Positions 50,384-59,017 of a stretch of 64,000 nt of DNA are shown piece after piece. Below the pieces are notes generated by a model. The model saw only the letters and a program-made list of their open reading frames with translations, was not told where the DNA came from and searched no databases. Position numbers and translations under genes: made by a program. Numbering within the stretch: position 1 is the stretch's first letter; each line of letters starts with the position of its first letter. Source of the stretch: JAWXTK01 sp044433645 (lineage in GTDB: Bacteria; Bacteroidota; Bacteroidia; Bacteroidales; Rikenellaceae); contig JAWXTK010000004.1 of the NCBI GenBank assembly GCA_044433645.1, positions 1 through 64,000 on the forward strand, written 5' to 3'.

Positions 50384-50589
50384 TAGGGGACTTCTAAAAA
50401 CTGATTTGCATGAATTTGAAATTAGATTTTGAGCCTAATTTTTTGCCTCATTTATGGGAGCATAGCATGCTATGTGACCATGAAAGGTGGAAAATTAGCC
50501 AAAATATAGTTCAAAGACATGTGAAACCAATTATTATTTGTTCCTTATTTTTAATTATTTTATTGGGGTCAGTTTTTAGAAGTCCCCTA
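50384..50589. mobile_element. Fold-back MITE (about 206 bp)
   Basis: The ends are perfect 21-base inverted repeats (50384-50404 and 50569-50589), each reading TA followed by GGGGACTTCTAAAAACTGA inwards. The outer TA on each side looks like a TA target duplication, as made by IS630/mariner-like and some IS5-group transposases. Inside, the two arms continue to pair imperfectly, meeting at the 14-base palindrome CATAGCATGCTATG (50461-50474). The right arm carries an extra AT-rich stretch. No transposase is encoded. A 60-codon frame across it is almost surely not a gene. Confidence 0.85.
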
Positions 50590-50598
50590 TAATCCTCA

Positions 50599-50615
50599 CA
50601 AATATAACAAAAGTA
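50599..50615 (-). promoter_or_regulatory. Tandem -7 boxes upstream of the MITE, facing glsB
   Basis: On the minus strand TACTTTTG (50608-50615) and TATATTTG (50599-50606) both match TAnnTTTG. Neither has a clear -33 TTTG. If used, transcription would start at the MITE border and the whole element would be in the glsB leader. Confidence 0.4.
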
Positions 50616-50632
50616 TTTTAATAATAGTATTA

Positions 50633-51442
50633 TTAGTCTTGTTTTTTTAGATTATAACTAATCTCTCTGATTTTTTGGCACCATTCTCTCGCTGTTCCAC
50701 CTTCCTCAATTTGTTTGTAAGGGATAACTTCACCAAAATATATATTGAAATGTTGCCCCTTTTGTTTAAACATCTCGTCGGCTAGGTAAAGCATTTCAAG
50801 ATTTGCCTTAATGCCAAATTTAGTTCTGAAGGAGTGGAGATTGTAAAAGAAATTAGATAACTTGCCTTCGCAAAAAACAGGCACTATATCTCGCTGAAAT
50901 TCAACGGCATGCTTGATAAAACTAGGTTTCCATACGGAGTCAGTAATTACGCCTTTGTTGCGCCTAGAGCACAGACCAGCAGGGAAAGTTAGCATGGGAA
51001 GCGAGGAACTCATGGCTGTTTTGTAGTCGTTGGCGTATTTTGTATTTTGTTTGCCGTGTTTGTTTATGGGAACAAATAGTGGCGCTACGGGCACTAAATT
51101 CATCAAAATATCATTTACAATAACCTTGACATCAGAGAATTTGTCGTTCAAAATCACTGCAAGCATAACGCCGTCAAGGCCTCCGAAAGGGTGATTTGAT
51201 GCAAAAAGATATCTTTTACTGGTGTCTATTTCATCTAGTCCATGAACCGTGTAAGTGATTTCTAGATTGTTGAGTGTAGCCCTAGCAAATTCCACGGGTG
51301 GTAGGTGGTGATTTTTCTCTAAAAAAGCATTGAGTTCTTTTTGGTGAACTATTCTTTTTAGGTAACTAGCTAAAATTTTAGCTGTGAAACGTGAAAGCTT
51401 AGGCGCTTTTTCTTTTAAAATTTTATCTAAATCTATTTTCAT
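50633..51442 (-). CDS. PlsC-like O-acyltransferase, glycine-lipid GlsA type
   Basis: The protein (269 residues from ATG 51442) has the acyltransferase box NHPFGGLDG (H-x4-D), a PVAPLFVPINKHGKQN segment, TFPAGLCSRR (EGT-like substrate site) and DIVPVFCEGKLSN. This matches the 1-acylglycerol-phosphate acyltransferase fold used by GlsA/OlsA enzymes on N-acyl amino acids. Its neighbour downstream fits the partner N-acyltransferase. The in-frame TTG at 51466 is less likely; a -7 box TATTTTTG (51464-51471) covers it. The gene is divergent from rsmH, where many bacteria have mraZ. Confidence 0.75.
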   Translation of the reverse strand: MKIDLDKILKEKAPKLSRFTAKILASYLKRIVHQKELNAFLEKNHHLPPVEFARATLNNLEITYTVHGLDEIDTSKRYLFASNHPFGGLDGVMLAVILNDKFSDVKVIVNDILMNLVPVAPLFVPINKHGKQNTKYANDYKTAMSSSLPMLTFPAGLCSRRNKGVITDSVWKPSFIKHAVEFQRDIVPVFCEGKLSNFFYNLHSFRTKFGIKANLEMLYLADEMFKQKGQHFNIYFGEVIPYKQIEEGGTAREWCQKIREISYNLKKQD

Positions 51443-51537
51443 TTTCTTTGTGATTTGATAAAACAAAAATACAAAAAAAAGATGAAAATACAGTAAAATA
51501 AATTATCTTTACGCAAAAGAATTGACGATTTTATAAA

Positions 51538-52440
51538 ATGAGCGAATACCACGTACCCGTAATGCTGAATCCATGCATGGAAATGCTTGATATCAAGAAA
51601 GATGGAATCTATGTTGACCTTACCTTTGGGGGAGGTGGACACTCGCGCGAGATACTGGAGCGTTTGGGCAAAAATGGTAGGCTTTATAGCTTTGATCAGG
51701 ACAAGGACGCACAGGCGAATATCCCCGATGATGAGCGTTTAAATTTTGTGGAAAGTAACTTTAGATTCTTGCGTGCTGCCCTGCGTTTGCGTGGAGTGGA
51801 CGAGGTGGACGGCATCTTAGCAGACCTTGGTGTGTCATCGCATCACTTTGATACTCAGGAGCGTGGCTTCTCGTTTAGGTTTAATGCGCCACTGGATATG
51901 AGAATGAATCAGAGGGGGACGCTAACGGCTGCTCATGTGGTAAATACCTACGAAAAAGACACTTTGACCAAGATTTTTAAGGAGTGGGGCGAGTTGCAAA
52001 CACCATTTAAAATATCAAATTGTATAGAGCGAGCTAGGGCGATAAAACCCCTAGAAACGATAGAAGATTTAATAGCTGCCGTAGCTGCGTGCACCCCCAA
52101 AAAAGATGAAAATAAATTTTTGTCTAAACTTTTTCAAGCCCTGCGTATAGAAGTTAATCACGAAATGGAAGCGCTGAAAATGGCTCTTGAGCAAAGTCTT
52201 AAAGTGTTAAAACCTGGGGGAAGGCTGGTGGTTATGTCTTATCACTCGCTGGAGGATAGGCTGGTTAAGAATTTTATGAGAAACGGCAGTTTTGATGCGG
52301 CAGTTGAAAAAGATTTCTATGGTCGTTCACTCACACCCTTTGAGTTAATTACTCGCAAGGCCGTTGTGGCTGATGAAAAAGAATTAGTGGAAAATTCACG
52401 TTCAAGAAGTGCAAAACTTAGAGCAGCGCAAAAAAAATAG
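51538..52440 (+). CDS. rsmH: 16S rRNA (cytosine-1402-N4)-methyltransferase
   Basis: RsmH (MraW) methylates C1402 in the 16S rRNA decoding centre. The 300 residues show YHVPVMLNPCMEML at the start, VDLTFGGGGHSREIL (SAM site), GILADLGVSSHHFD, ERGFSFRFNAPLDMRMNQ and the late MSYHSLEDRLVKNF. It is the first gene of the division and cell-wall cluster. mraZ, which usually precedes it, is absent here; a near-consensus TATCTTTA lies at 51504-51511. Confidence 0.96.
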   Translation: MSEYHVPVMLNPCMEMLDIKKDGIYVDLTFGGGGHSREILERLGKNGRLYSFDQDKDAQANIPDDERLNFVESNFRFLRAALRLRGVDEVDGILADLGVSSHHFDTQERGFSFRFNAPLDMRMNQRGTLTAAHVVNTYEKDTLTKIFKEWGELQTPFKISNCIERARAIKPLETIEDLIAAVAACTPKKDENKFLSKLFQALRIEVNHEMEALKMALEQSLKVLKPGGRLVVMSYHSLEDRLVKNFMRNGSFDAAVEKDFYGRSLTPFELITRKAVVADEKELVENSRSRSAKLRAAQKK

Positions 52441-52452
52441 GAGTACCTTTTT

Positions 52453-52833
52453 ATGTTAGATGAGCAAAATTTTGAAGATTTAGAAACGCAAGCCCCTACG
52501 CCAGAGCCTAAAAAAAGATCAAAAACACTTTCGGCAATGTCTTCGGTGGTGACAGGAAATATCCTTTTAGATTTAAAGGATATGGGCGTTTTGCGCCATT
52601 TAATCAAGGTTATAATTGTCATAATGCTCTATATGTCAAATGGTTATAGTATGTATAATCGTTATCGTGAAGAAAATGCATTAAAGCGAGAGATTAAAGA
52701 ATTAAGAGCTAAGTCGGTGACTATTTCATCGCAGGTGATGAATGCAACGCGCCAGAGTGAAATTTTGCGCGAACTTAAACTCCGTGGCTTAGATATATGC
52801 TCGTCAACTACACCTCATAAAGTTTTAGAATAA
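52453..52833 (+). CDS. FtsL-like cell division protein
   Basis: The 126-residue bitopic protein has a cytoplasmic N-terminus of about 50 residues, one transmembrane helix (about 52-68) and a periplasmic coiled coil (about 69-110: NRYREENALKREIKELRAK). This is the FtsL-like layout always found between rsmH and ftsI in Bacteroidota. FtsL joins FtsB/FtsQ to activate FtsWI at the septum. Sequence similarity to proteobacterial FtsL is weak, so the call rests on topology and position. It lies 2 bases before ftsI. Confidence 0.85.
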   Translation: MLDEQNFEDLETQAPTPEPKKRSKTLSAMSSVVTGNILLDLKDMGVLRHLIKVIIVIMLYMSNGYSMYNRYREENALKREIKELRAKSVTISSQVMNATRQSEILRELKLRGLDICSSTTPHKVLE

Positions 52834-52834
52834 G

Positions 52835-54976
52835 ATGAGCGAGAAGGATACATATCAGATTTGTAAGTCGAGAGTAAGTGTGCTGTATGCCATATTTATC
52901 TTCCTGGGGCTTGTTGTTGTGGGCAAGATTTTGTGGTTGCAAATGGGTCCTGGTAGCGAAAAATTAAAGCTAAGAGCAATAGAAATTTCTTATGATAGAG
53001 TTGATATTGAGGCTAATAGAGGTGATATTTTGGCTCATGACGGGAGGGTGTTGGCTACCTCGCTTCCTACTTTTGAGATACGTATGGACTTTGCGGCAGG
53101 TGGCTTGAGTGACAAACTGTTTGAGGATAATGTGGACTCCTTGGCTTATTATTTAGCTAATTTTTTTAAGGATAAAAATAAAGTTGCGTATAAGAAATTA
53201 TTGAAATCAGCGCGCGAAAATCGCAAACGTTATCAGCTTATATCGCCACGTAGGGTTGATTATTTGGAACTTCATGAGATACAAAAATTTCCTCTCTTTA
53301 GACTTGGTGCTAACAAGGGTGGATTTATATCTAATCAAGTAAATGTTAGGCGCCTGCCTCATGGGTCATTGGCAAAAAGAACCATAGGTCAGGTAAACAA
53401 AGGTGGCTCAAAATGGGGTATAGAGGGCGCTTTTGATGAGCACTTAAGAGGTATTAAGGGCAATTATTTGATGCAGAAAATCTCAGGGAATTTTAAAGTC
53501 CCCGTTGATGATGAAAATAATATAGAGCCTGAGGATGGTTTGGATGTTCTTACGACCATAGATATTGATGTGCAGGACGTGGCTGAGCAGGCCTTAAAAA
53601 CTCAGCTTGAGCGTGGAAATGCTCAGTGGGGAACGGTGGTATTAATGGAGGTGGCTACTGGTGAAGTGCGTGCCATATCTAATATAACACGCAGTGCACC
53701 AGGAGTTTATGAAGATGATAATGACTATGCTATTGGCATGAGTCTAGAGCCGGGCTCTACATTTAAACTTGCAACTCTAATGGCTCTGCTAGATGACGGA
53801 GGCATGAAATTAACTGATGAAATTGACACTCACGGGGGTAAGGCTGTGGTTAGAGGCAAAAGCATAGAGGATGATCATAAGGAGGGGATACTAACTTTAA
53901 AACAAGTATTTGAACTTTCCTCAAATATAGGATTTGCAAAGTGTATTGATAGTATTTACCACAAAGATCCTAATAGATTTGTGGATTACATAGCTAGCCT
54001 AGGCATGGGTGATAAGCTAGGGATGCAGATAGCAGGCGAGGTGAAGCCCCAACTAAAACGCAAGGGAGAAAAGTGGTGGGACGGTTATTCGCTAACGCTG
54101 ATGTCTTACGGCTATGCACTTAGGTTGACGCCTATGCATACTCTGGCGCTTTACAATGCTATTGCAAATAATGGGACTATGGTTAGGCCTATGTTGGTTA
54201 AAGAGCTTAGGCGTTATGGCGAAACGGTAGAAACATTTGATACTGAGATAATTAACGAGAAAATATGCTCAACAAAAACATTAAAAAGTGTGAGGGAGGC
54301 CTTGCAGGGTGTGGTGGACAGTGGAACAGCGCAGCGAGCACTTAAAAATCCTTATTACACGGTGGCAGCCAAGACAGGTACGGCTCAGATAGCACTTGAT
54401 AATGGAGGATATAGAGATGAGTATGGTGGTATGAATTATTTGGCTACTTTGGTGGGCTACTTCCCGGCAGATAATCCCAAATATAGTTGTATAGTTGCAA
54501 TAAAAACTTACTATGGGCGTGGTTCGTGGAACACAATTTATGGCGCATCGTTGTCTGCACCCGTGTTTAGGGCAATAGCTGATCAGGTGTATGCATCAAA
54601 TGTGAGTTGGCAGAAAAATGTTGAAAATACGATAGATAGTGTGGTTTATGATGCTCCGGTGATTAAAGCTGGTAGCGCTGATCAGATGATAACTGTGGCC
54701 AAGAAACTAAAACTTGATTATAATAAAAAACAAAATAAGACTCAGTGGGCAACCTCTAAACTAGACAGCACAGGGGTGAATGTGATTAAGGATTTGACTA
54801 TAAAGGAAAATTTAGTGCCTTATGTGGTTGGTATGGGTCTTAAAGATGCTTTGTATATACTTGAAGATAAGGGTTTTAAGGTTAGTTATTCGGGTCGGGG
54901 GCGAGTAGTTTATCAGTCGCTGCGCCAGGGTACGCTATATAATAAAGGCTCAAATATTATTTTACGCTTAAATTAG
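52835..54976 (+). CDS. ftsI: Septal peptidoglycan transpeptidase (PBP3/FtsI) with PASTA domain
   Basis: FtsI crosslinks septal peptidoglycan with FtsW. The 713 residues comprise an N-terminal transmembrane helix (about 15-35), a dimerisation/pedestal domain and the penicillin-binding domain. The active-site S308 in EPGSTFK (S-x-x-K), the second motif SSN in ELSSNIGFAK, and K513-T-G in AAKTGTAQ are all present. A PASTA domain ends the protein (VPYVVGMGLKDALYILEDKG and on). The order ftsL-ftsI-murE is standard; murE begins 8 bases later. Confidence 0.95.
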   Translation: MSEKDTYQICKSRVSVLYAIFIFLGLVVVGKILWLQMGPGSEKLKLRAIEISYDRVDIEANRGDILAHDGRVLATSLPTFEIRMDFAAGGLSDKLFEDNVDSLAYYLANFFKDKNKVAYKKLLKSARENRKRYQLISPRRVDYLELHEIQKFPLFRLGANKGGFISNQVNVRRLPHGSLAKRTIGQVNKGGSKWGIEGAFDEHLRGIKGNYLMQKISGNFKVPVDDENNIEPEDGLDVLTTIDIDVQDVAEQALKTQLERGNAQWGTVVLMEVATGEVRAISNITRSAPGVYEDDNDYAIGMSLEPGSTFKLATLMALLDDGGMKLTDEIDTHGGKAVVRGKSIEDDHKEGILTLKQVFELSSNIGFAKCIDSIYHKDPNRFVDYIASLGMGDKLGMQIAGEVKPQLKRKGEKWWDGYSLTLMSYGYALRLTPMHTLALYNAIANNGTMVRPMLVKELRRYGETVETFDTEIINEKICSTKTLKSVREALQGVVDSGTAQRALKNPYYTVAAKTGTAQIALDNGGYRDEYGGMNYLATLVGYFPADNPKYSCIVAIKTYYGRGSWNTIYGASLSAPVFRAIADQVYASNVSWQKNVENTIDSVVYDAPVIKAGSADQMITVAKKLKLDYNKKQNKTQWATSKLDSTGVNVIKDLTIKENLVPYVVGMGLKDALYILEDKGFKVSYSGRGRVVYQSLRQGTLYNKGSNIILRLN

Positions 54977-54983
54977 ATAGAAT

Positions 54984-56435
54984 ATGAAAAATATAGTGCA
55001 ATTACTTGAAAATGTGAAAGTTGACTCTATTACTGGAGCGTATAAAGGTGATATACAAAAGTTGACTTTCGACTCGCGAGATGTTGAAAAAGGATCTATG
55101 TTTTTTGCAGTTTCGGGAAATTCTCAGGACGGTCACCAATATATAACTAAGGCAGTAGAGTCTGGAGCTGTGGCTGTGGTGTGCGAACATTTGCCTGAGT
55201 CTTTGAGCGAGGATGTGTGCTATATCAAGGTTGAAAACACCGAGCAAACTTTGGGCCACTTAGCCTCAGTATTTTATGATAAACCTAGCGAAAAACTCAC
55301 TCTAGTGGGGGTTACGGGCACTAATGGCAAGACTACAACAGCTACACTTTTATATGAATTATACAAAAAATTAGGCTATAAAGTAGGTTTAATTTCAACT
55401 GTTATTTATTGTATAGACGACAAAAAAATAGATTCTACACATACCACTCCAGATGCTATTAGGCTTAATAAAATGTTGGCTGATATGGTAGCGCAGGGCT
55501 GTGATTATTGCTTTATGGAGGTTAGTTCGCACAGTATAGTTCAGCGCAGAATAGGCTCGCTAAAATTTGCTGGGGGCGTATTTAGTAATATAACGCACGA
55601 CCATTTGGACTATCATAAAACCTTTGCAGAGTATATTAAGGCCAAGAAAATGTTTTTTGACTTGTTGCCTAAAGATGCCTTTGCACTTACTAATATTGAC
55701 GATAGAAATGGCGAAGTCATGGTGCAAAACACCAAGGCTAGGGTTAAGACTTATTCGCTCAAATCACTGAGTGATTATAATTGTAAGATTTTGGAGATGC
55801 ACTTTAGTGGTATGCTGCTAAAAATGGATAATAAAGAACTGTGGGTCAGGTTTTTAGGTAGATTTAATGCCTATAACCTTTTGTCGGTTTATGGGGTGGC
55901 GATGCTACTTGGAGCAGATTGTGACGAGGTCTTGCAGGCTTTGACTTCACTGGGTTCTGTGCGTGGTAGGTTTGAGTATATCACATCTAAGAGTGGACTT
56001 ACGGCAATCGTGGATTATGCTCATACGCCCGATGCTCTAAAAAATGTGATAGATACGATAAATGAGATTCGTAGCGTGGGTCAAAAACTCTATGTTGTTG
56101 TGGGTTGTGGTGGTAATCGTGATGCCACAAAACGCCCAATTATGGGGGCTATGGCAGCATCTATGAGTGATTTAGCGATACTAACTTCAGATAACCCTAG
56201 GTTTGAGAATCCCGACGATATCTTGGCTCAGATGAGAGAGGGCGTGGATAAAAAATATAAACATTTGGTTATAACAGATAGGCGCGAGGCTATTAAAACT
56301 GCACTTATAATGGCAGATAAGACTGATATAGTGTTAGTTGCAGGCAAGGGACATGAGCCTTATCAAGATGTGCAGGGTGTGAAACATCACTTTGACGATA
56401 AAGAAGAAATAGAAAAAATATTTGATAATTTATAA
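54984..56435 (+). CDS. murE: UDP-MurNAc-tripeptide synthetase (adds meso-diaminopimelate)
   Basis: MurE adds the third stem-peptide residue. The 483 residues have the ATP loop GVTGTNGKTTTATL, SHSIVQRRIGSLKF, FSNITHDHLDYHKT and the C-terminal SDNPRFENPDDI. The DNPR motif marks enzymes that use meso-diaminopimelate rather than lysine, so the peptidoglycan is of the mDAP type. It follows ftsI by 8 bases and precedes mraY by 12. Confidence 0.96.
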   Translation: MKNIVQLLENVKVDSITGAYKGDIQKLTFDSRDVEKGSMFFAVSGNSQDGHQYITKAVESGAVAVVCEHLPESLSEDVCYIKVENTEQTLGHLASVFYDKPSEKLTLVGVTGTNGKTTTATLLYELYKKLGYKVGLISTVIYCIDDKKIDSTHTTPDAIRLNKMLADMVAQGCDYCFMEVSSHSIVQRRIGSLKFAGGVFSNITHDHLDYHKTFAEYIKAKKMFFDLLPKDAFALTNIDDRNGEVMVQNTKARVKTYSLKSLSDYNCKILEMHFSGMLLKMDNKELWVRFLGRFNAYNLLSVYGVAMLLGADCDEVLQALTSLGSVRGRFEYITSKSGLTAIVDYAHTPDALKNVIDTINEIRSVGQKLYVVVGCGGNRDATKRPIMGAMAASMSDLAILTSDNPRFENPDDILAQMREGVDKKYKHLVITDRREAIKTALIMADKTDIVLVAGKGHEPYQDVQGVKHHFDDKEEIEKIFDNL

Positions 56436-56447
56436 AATTAGATAGAT

Positions 56448-57653
56448 ATGTTGTATCATTTATTACAATTTTTGGACAAAACCTTTGACTTGCCAGGTGC
56501 TGGTATGTTTCAATATTTGTCTTTTAGGGCTGCTATGGCTGTGATTTTTGCGCTTTTGCTGGGTGCAATTTTTGGCCATAAGGTGATACGTATCCTGCAA
56601 CGTAGACAAATAGGCGAGGAAATCAGAAACCTAGGCCTTGAAGGGCAGATGCAGAAAAAAGGTACGCCAACTATGGGGGGAATAATTATTCTTATCTCTA
56701 TCCTGCTGCCTATAATTCTGTTGGGTGATTTGACTAATATCTATGTTATTTTGATGATAATTTCAACTATTTGGTTGGGGATTATTGGATTTTTGGACGA
56801 TTATATCAAGGTTTTTCGCAAGAAAAAAGAAGGGCTTAGTGGTCGTCTTAAAGTAGTTGGACAAGTTGGACTAGGTGTGATTGTTGGTACTGTAATGTGT
56901 TTTAATCAAGATATTGTGGTTCGCGAGAGTGTTAGTAAAGATGTTGATACAGAGCAGGTTGCAGTAATTCATCAAACTACACAGACTACTATACCTTTTG
57001 TTAAGGACAATGAATTTGATTATAAATGGTTGGTGCCAGGCGAAGGCGAAGTTGCAGATATTTTGACTTGGATAATTTATATCGCAGTTGCAATTTTTAT
57101 TATTACGGCCCTGTCAAATAGTGCTAATTTAACAGATGGTCTCGATGGTCTGGCCACGGGAATTTCGGCTTTGATAATGGTGGTGCTGGGGGTTCTGGCC
57201 TACCTTTCGGGGCACGTGGTTTATGCTGAGTATCTTAATATTATGTATATCCCTAATAGTGGGGAATTGGTGGTTTATGCTGCTGCTATGGTTGGGGCAT
57301 TACTAGGATTTTTGTGGTATAATTGTTATCCAGCACAAATATTTATGGGAGATACGGGCTCGCTTGCCATTGGTGGTGCGATAGGAGTTTTTGCCCTGCT
57401 TATTCGCAAGGAGTTGCTTTTGCCTTTGCTTTGTGGAGTGTTTTTAATAGAAAGTTTTTCGGTAATTATTCAAGTAAGTTACTTTAAATATACAAAAAAA
57501 CGCTATGGCCAGGGGCGTAGAGTCTTTTTGATGACACCTATTCATCATCATTATCAGAAGAAGGAATATCCTGAGAGTAAGATAGTTATGAGGTTTTGGA
57601 TTATTCAGCTCCTTTTGGCTGCAATTACTTTGGTAACACTTAAAATTAGGTAG
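56448..57653 (+). CDS. mraY: Phospho-MurNAc-pentapeptide translocase
   Basis: MraY makes lipid I at the inner membrane. The 401 residues form about ten transmembrane helices. GTPTMGGIIIL, GFLDDYIKV (aspartate pair), NLTDGLDGLATG and FMGDTGSLAIGG, and TPIHHHYQKK near the end, are all present. A soluble insertion of about 50 residues (about 155-205: SVSKDVDTEQ and on) makes it longer than the E. coli enzyme (360); Bacteroidota MraY proteins are commonly enlarged here. Confidence 0.96.
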   Translation: MLYHLLQFLDKTFDLPGAGMFQYLSFRAAMAVIFALLLGAIFGHKVIRILQRRQIGEEIRNLGLEGQMQKKGTPTMGGIIILISILLPIILLGDLTNIYVILMIISTIWLGIIGFLDDYIKVFRKKKEGLSGRLKVVGQVGLGVIVGTVMCFNQDIVVRESVSKDVDTEQVAVIHQTTQTTIPFVKDNEFDYKWLVPGEGEVADILTWIIYIAVAIFIITALSNSANLTDGLDGLATGISALIMVVLGVLAYLSGHVVYAEYLNIMYIPNSGELVVYAAAMVGALLGFLWYNCYPAQIFMGDTGSLAIGGAIGVFALLIRKELLLPLLCGVFLIESFSVIIQVSYFKYTKKRYGQGRRVFLMTPIHHHYQKKEYPESKIVMRFWIIQLLLAAITLVTLKIR

Positions 57654-57654
57654 T

Positions 57655-59010
57655 ATGAGATTAGTTATTTTAGGAGGAGGCGAGAGTGGATTTGGCTCAG
57701 CTGTGCTAGCTAAGGTGCTTGGCATGGAAGTTTTTTTGTCGGACAAAGGCAAAATATCTCAGAAATATATCAAAAAATTAGACTCCTGGGATGTTGATTA
57801 TGAAATGGGTCAACACTCTGAAGATAAGATACTTAATGCTGATTTAGTAGTTAAAAGTCCTGGTATTCCTGACTCTGCTCCTTTGATTAAACAACTTAAA
57901 GAGCGTGGGGTGAAAGTAATCTCTGAGATAGAATTTGCAGGCGCTTATGCTAAGGGAAAAAATATTTGCATCACAGGGAGTAATGGCAAAACAACGACTA
58001 CGACGCTGATATATGAAATTCTAAAGCGCGCAGGTGTTAAGGTTGCGCTTACTGGAAATATTGGAGAAAGTTATGCTTATAGTGTTGCTATGCAGTATTC
58101 TTCTAAGGCCGAGTTTGATTATTTTGTTATAGAACTTAGTAGTTTTCAGCTCGACGGTATGTATGATTTTAGGGCTGATGTTGCAGTATTGATGAATATT
58201 ACGCCCGATCACCTTGATAGATACGATTATAAAATGCAAAATTATGTGGATAGTAAATTTCGCATAACGCAAAATCAAGTAGAGAGCGATAGTTTTATTT
58301 TCTGCAATGACGATGAGATTATACGCGCTGAGCTTAATAAATATTATAAGGGACAGAGAATTTTGCCCTTTTCTAAGCTAAATCGTGGAGGACAAGGAGC
58401 TTGTCTTAGAGATGAGTTTATGTCGGTTTGCGTGGGAATAGATGCTTTTGATATGCTAGCAAATCAGCTGAGTATTAAGGGTTTACATAACGCCTATAAT
58501 GCTATGGCAGCTTCTTTGGCTACACTCAGTGTAGGGGTTGATTCTCAGGTGATAATTGACACTTTAAAAGACTTTGCTGGTGTTGAGCATAGGCTTGAGA
58601 AAGTGTGCGAACACGAGGGCGTGGAGTTTATCAATGACTCAAAAGCCACGAATGTTGACTCTGTATGGTATGCATTAGAGAGCATGACTAAACCAGTTAT
58701 TTGGATAGCTGGTGGCACAGACAAAGGTAATGAATATGATAGATTAAAGGATTTTGCCCGAGAAAAAGTCAAGGCGCTAGTGTGTATGGGGCTTGATAAT
58801 GAAAAATTAAAGAGAGAATTTGCAGATTGTAAATTTGTAATATATGATACAGATTCTATGACTAAGGCTTTTGAAAAATCTGTTGAAGTTGCAGAATCTG
58901 GAGATGTGGTTTTGCTTTCGCCTGCGTGTGCAAGCTTTGATTTATTCAATAATTATGAGCATAGAGGCGAGTTATTTAAGGCTGAGGTCATGAAATTTAC
59001 AAAAAAATAG
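57655..59010 (+). CDS. murD: UDP-N-acetylmuramoylalanine-D-glutamate ligase
   Basis: MurD adds D-glutamate to UDP-MurNAc-L-Ala. The 451 residues contain ILGGGESGFGSAVLAK at the N-terminus, the ATP loop ITGSNGKTTTTTLIYE, ELSSFQLDGM, MNITPDHLDRYD, NDSKATNVDSVWYAL and the C-terminal LLSPACASFDLFNNYEHRG. It starts 1 base after the mraY stop and is followed 7 bases later by ftsW. Confidence 0.97.
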   Translation: MRLVILGGGESGFGSAVLAKVLGMEVFLSDKGKISQKYIKKLDSWDVDYEMGQHSEDKILNADLVVKSPGIPDSAPLIKQLKERGVKVISEIEFAGAYAKGKNICITGSNGKTTTTTLIYEILKRAGVKVALTGNIGESYAYSVAMQYSSKAEFDYFVIELSSFQLDGMYDFRADVAVLMNITPDHLDRYDYKMQNYVDSKFRITQNQVESDSFIFCNDDEIIRAELNKYYKGQRILPFSKLNRGGQGACLRDEFMSVCVGIDAFDMLANQLSIKGLHNAYNAMAASLATLSVGVDSQVIIDTLKDFAGVEHRLEKVCEHEGVEFINDSKATNVDSVWYALESMTKPVIWIAGGTDKGNEYDRLKDFAREKVKALVCMGLDNEKLKREFADCKFVIYDTDSMTKAFEKSVEVAESGDVVLLSPACASFDLFNNYEHRGELFKAEVMKFTKK

Positions 59011-59017
59011 ACTAGCT

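Noticed and set aside
50410..50592. 60-codon frame across the MITE
   Set aside because: The sequence is a palindrome with terminal repeats; the frame runs through both arms and into the right repeat, and shows no protein family.
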